A stretch of 38,783 nt of DNA from contig CAZDSQ010000011.1 of assembly GCA_964508295.1 (NCBI GenBank), positions 1 through 38,783 on the forward strand, read 5' to 3'. This DNA is from SIG578 sp964508295 (GTDB taxonomy: Bacteria; Bacillota; Clostridia; Oscillospirales; Ruminococcaceae). A program made the translations under genes and the position numbers. The notes under the pieces are model-generated. The model saw nothing but the letters and a program-made list of their open reading frames with translations, ran no database searches and was not told where the DNA came from. Below, piece after piece: positions 38,123-38,783 of the stretch; position 1 is the stretch's first letter; every line of letters begins with the position of its first letter.

Positions 38123-38783
38123 ATGATGAGCCTATGGAATTTTTATAATAACAACAATAACTGTCACGATATCGATGATATGAATAGCCGTAAGAAAGAT
38201 TGTGATGACGATAAGCCAACTTGTAGCTGTGGTTGTGAAAAAGATCCTTGCGTAGACGAATGCTCTTATTGCTGTGATTGTTCAAAATGCCCACCCGGAC
38301 CTCAAGGTCCTGCTGGTCCAAGAGGCCCTCAGGGTCCTGTGGGACCAAGAGGTTTTACAGGAGCTCCGGGACCTCAGGGTCCTGCAGGTGAGACCGGTCC
38401 TGTTGGTCCTCAGGGTCCTGCCGGTGTAGCTGGCCCTGTTGGTCCTCAGGGTCCCGCAGGTGAGACAGGTCCTATCGGTCCTCAGGGTCCTGCAGGTGAG
38501 ATCGGTCCTGTTGGTCCTCAGGGTCCTGCAGGTGAGACCGGTCCTGTTGGTCCTCAGGGTCCTGCAGGTGAGACCGGCGCAACAGGTCCGCAAGGTCCTG
38601 CCGGTGTAGCTGGCCCTGTTGGTCCTCAGGGTCCTGCAGGTGAAACCGGTCCTGTTGGTCCTCAGGGTCCCGCAGGTGAGAACGGCGCAACAGGTCCGCA
38701 AGGTCCTGCCGGTGTAGCTGGCCCTGTTGGTCCTCAGGGTCCTGCAGGTGTAGCTGGCCCTATCGGTCCTCAGGGTCCCGCAG
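38123..38783 (+). CDS. cysteine-rich collagen-repeat protein, partial at right edge
   Basis: Open to the end of the window with at least 220 codons. A perfect AAGGAGGTGA site precedes the ATG (38123; a second ATG follows at once). Residues 1-55 are Asn/Asp-rich and carry about ten Cys (CSCGCEKDPCVDECSYCC and CSKC). From about 56 on the protein is all Gly-X-Y triplets, mainly GPVGPQGPAGET, from a 36-base repeat unit with some variants (GATGPQ, GVAGPV). Such GXY proteins are typical of exosporium or spore filaments (BclA-like). The Cys-rich head could cross-link it to the coat. The stop and C-terminal domain lie outside the window. Repeat copy number should be treated as uncertain. Confidence 0.88.
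   Translation, partial: MMSLWNFYNNNNNCHDIDDMNSRKKDCDDDKPTCSCGCEKDPCVDECSYCCDCSKCPPGPQGPAGPRGPQGPVGPRGFTGAPGPQGPAGETGPVGPQGPAGVAGPVGPQGPAGETGPIGPQGPAGEIGPVGPQGPAGETGPVGPQGPAGETGATGPQGPAGVAGPVGPQGPAGETGPVGPQGPAGENGATGPQGPAGVAGPVGPQGPAGVAGPIGPQGPA
38399..38783 (+). repeat. 36-bp tandem repeat encoding GPxGPQGPAGxx triplets
   Basis: Near-identical 36-base units, each beginning GGTCCT and containing CCTCAGGGTCCTGCAGGTGA, repeat to the window end with a few variant units (GGCGCAACAGGTCCGCAAGG, GGTGTAGCTGGCCCT). They keep frame throughout and the changes are mostly synonymous or swap one triplet, so they are maintained as coding repeats. Slipped-strand length change and assembly collapse are both likely here. 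Confidence 0.88.

Noticed and set aside
38282..38701. Minus-strand frames with Arg/Thr or Asp/Gln-rich repeats
   Set aside because: Pure reflections of the 36-base collagen repeat. They have no ribosome site and are opposite the correct coding strand.
38399..38783. CRISPR-like array
   Set aside because: The units are contiguous, in frame and encode GXY triplets. There are no unique spacers.

Overview
The window is from a spore-forming, low-to-mid GC Gram-positive bacterium, most likely an anaerobic member of class Clostridia (gut or rumen type). The evidence is a Spo0A gene, two T-box leaders, ferredoxin-dependent 2-oxoacid oxidoreductase genes, consensus sigma-A promoters, strong AGGAGG ribosome sites and intrinsic terminators. 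The genus cannot be read from the sequence. Almost every gene is on the minus strand, so the operons are transcribed from high to low coordinates.

Region 1 (1-8800) holds the most unusual system. A four-subunit 2-oxoacid:ferredoxin oxidoreductase (VOR type, 301-2867) and a small P-loop ATPase (2883-3533) lie downstream of a three-part HTH-cupin-acyl-CoA synthetase (3543-5831). That operon is preceded by a consensus promoter and a T-box leader whose specifier position reads GUA (Val). A paralogous HTH-cupin-acyl-CoA synthetase (6178-8445) lies just upstream, behind its own promoter and a T-box that reads AUC (Ile). T-boxes switch genes on when the cognate tRNA is uncharged, so the set is best read as biosynthetic. 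Scavenged isobutyrate or 2-methylbutyrate would be activated to acyl-CoA, then reductively carboxylated to the 2-oxo acid precursors of valine and isoleucine.

Region 2 (8799-14080) is an argC-J-B-D-F operon with a consensus promoter and a 14-bp ARG box in its leader. Region 3 (14194-22754) is a complete histidine operon in the order hisR(yerC)-Z-G-D-C-B-H-A-F-IE-K, with a probable HisR operator inside the promoter spacer.

Region 4 (22831-29336) holds a divergent YitT-type membrane protein, a HAD phosphatase with an ACT-ACT-metallo-beta-lactamase fusion, and two tandem SGNH-hydrolase paralogues. One paralogue is a lipoprotein and the other has no signal peptide. Their promoter contains a 21-bp palindrome that fills its spacer, with a second copy just downstream, and a small XRE regulator is divergent to them.

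Region 5 (29340-35804) is an F1Fo ATP synthase operon, atpI-B-E-F-(fusion)-G-D-C. The delta position is occupied by one continuous 736-residue frame that joins a membrane-anchored b-like segment, a delta C-terminal domain and a full alpha subunit. The epsilon gene is reduced to the N-terminal domain.

Region 6 (35881-38783) holds a membrane-anchored OB-fold protein and a divergent mini-Cro regulator with back-to-back promoters, then spo0A with a phased cluster of 0A boxes upstream. The right edge cuts through a cysteine-rich, collagen-repeat protein that is probably a spore-surface component.
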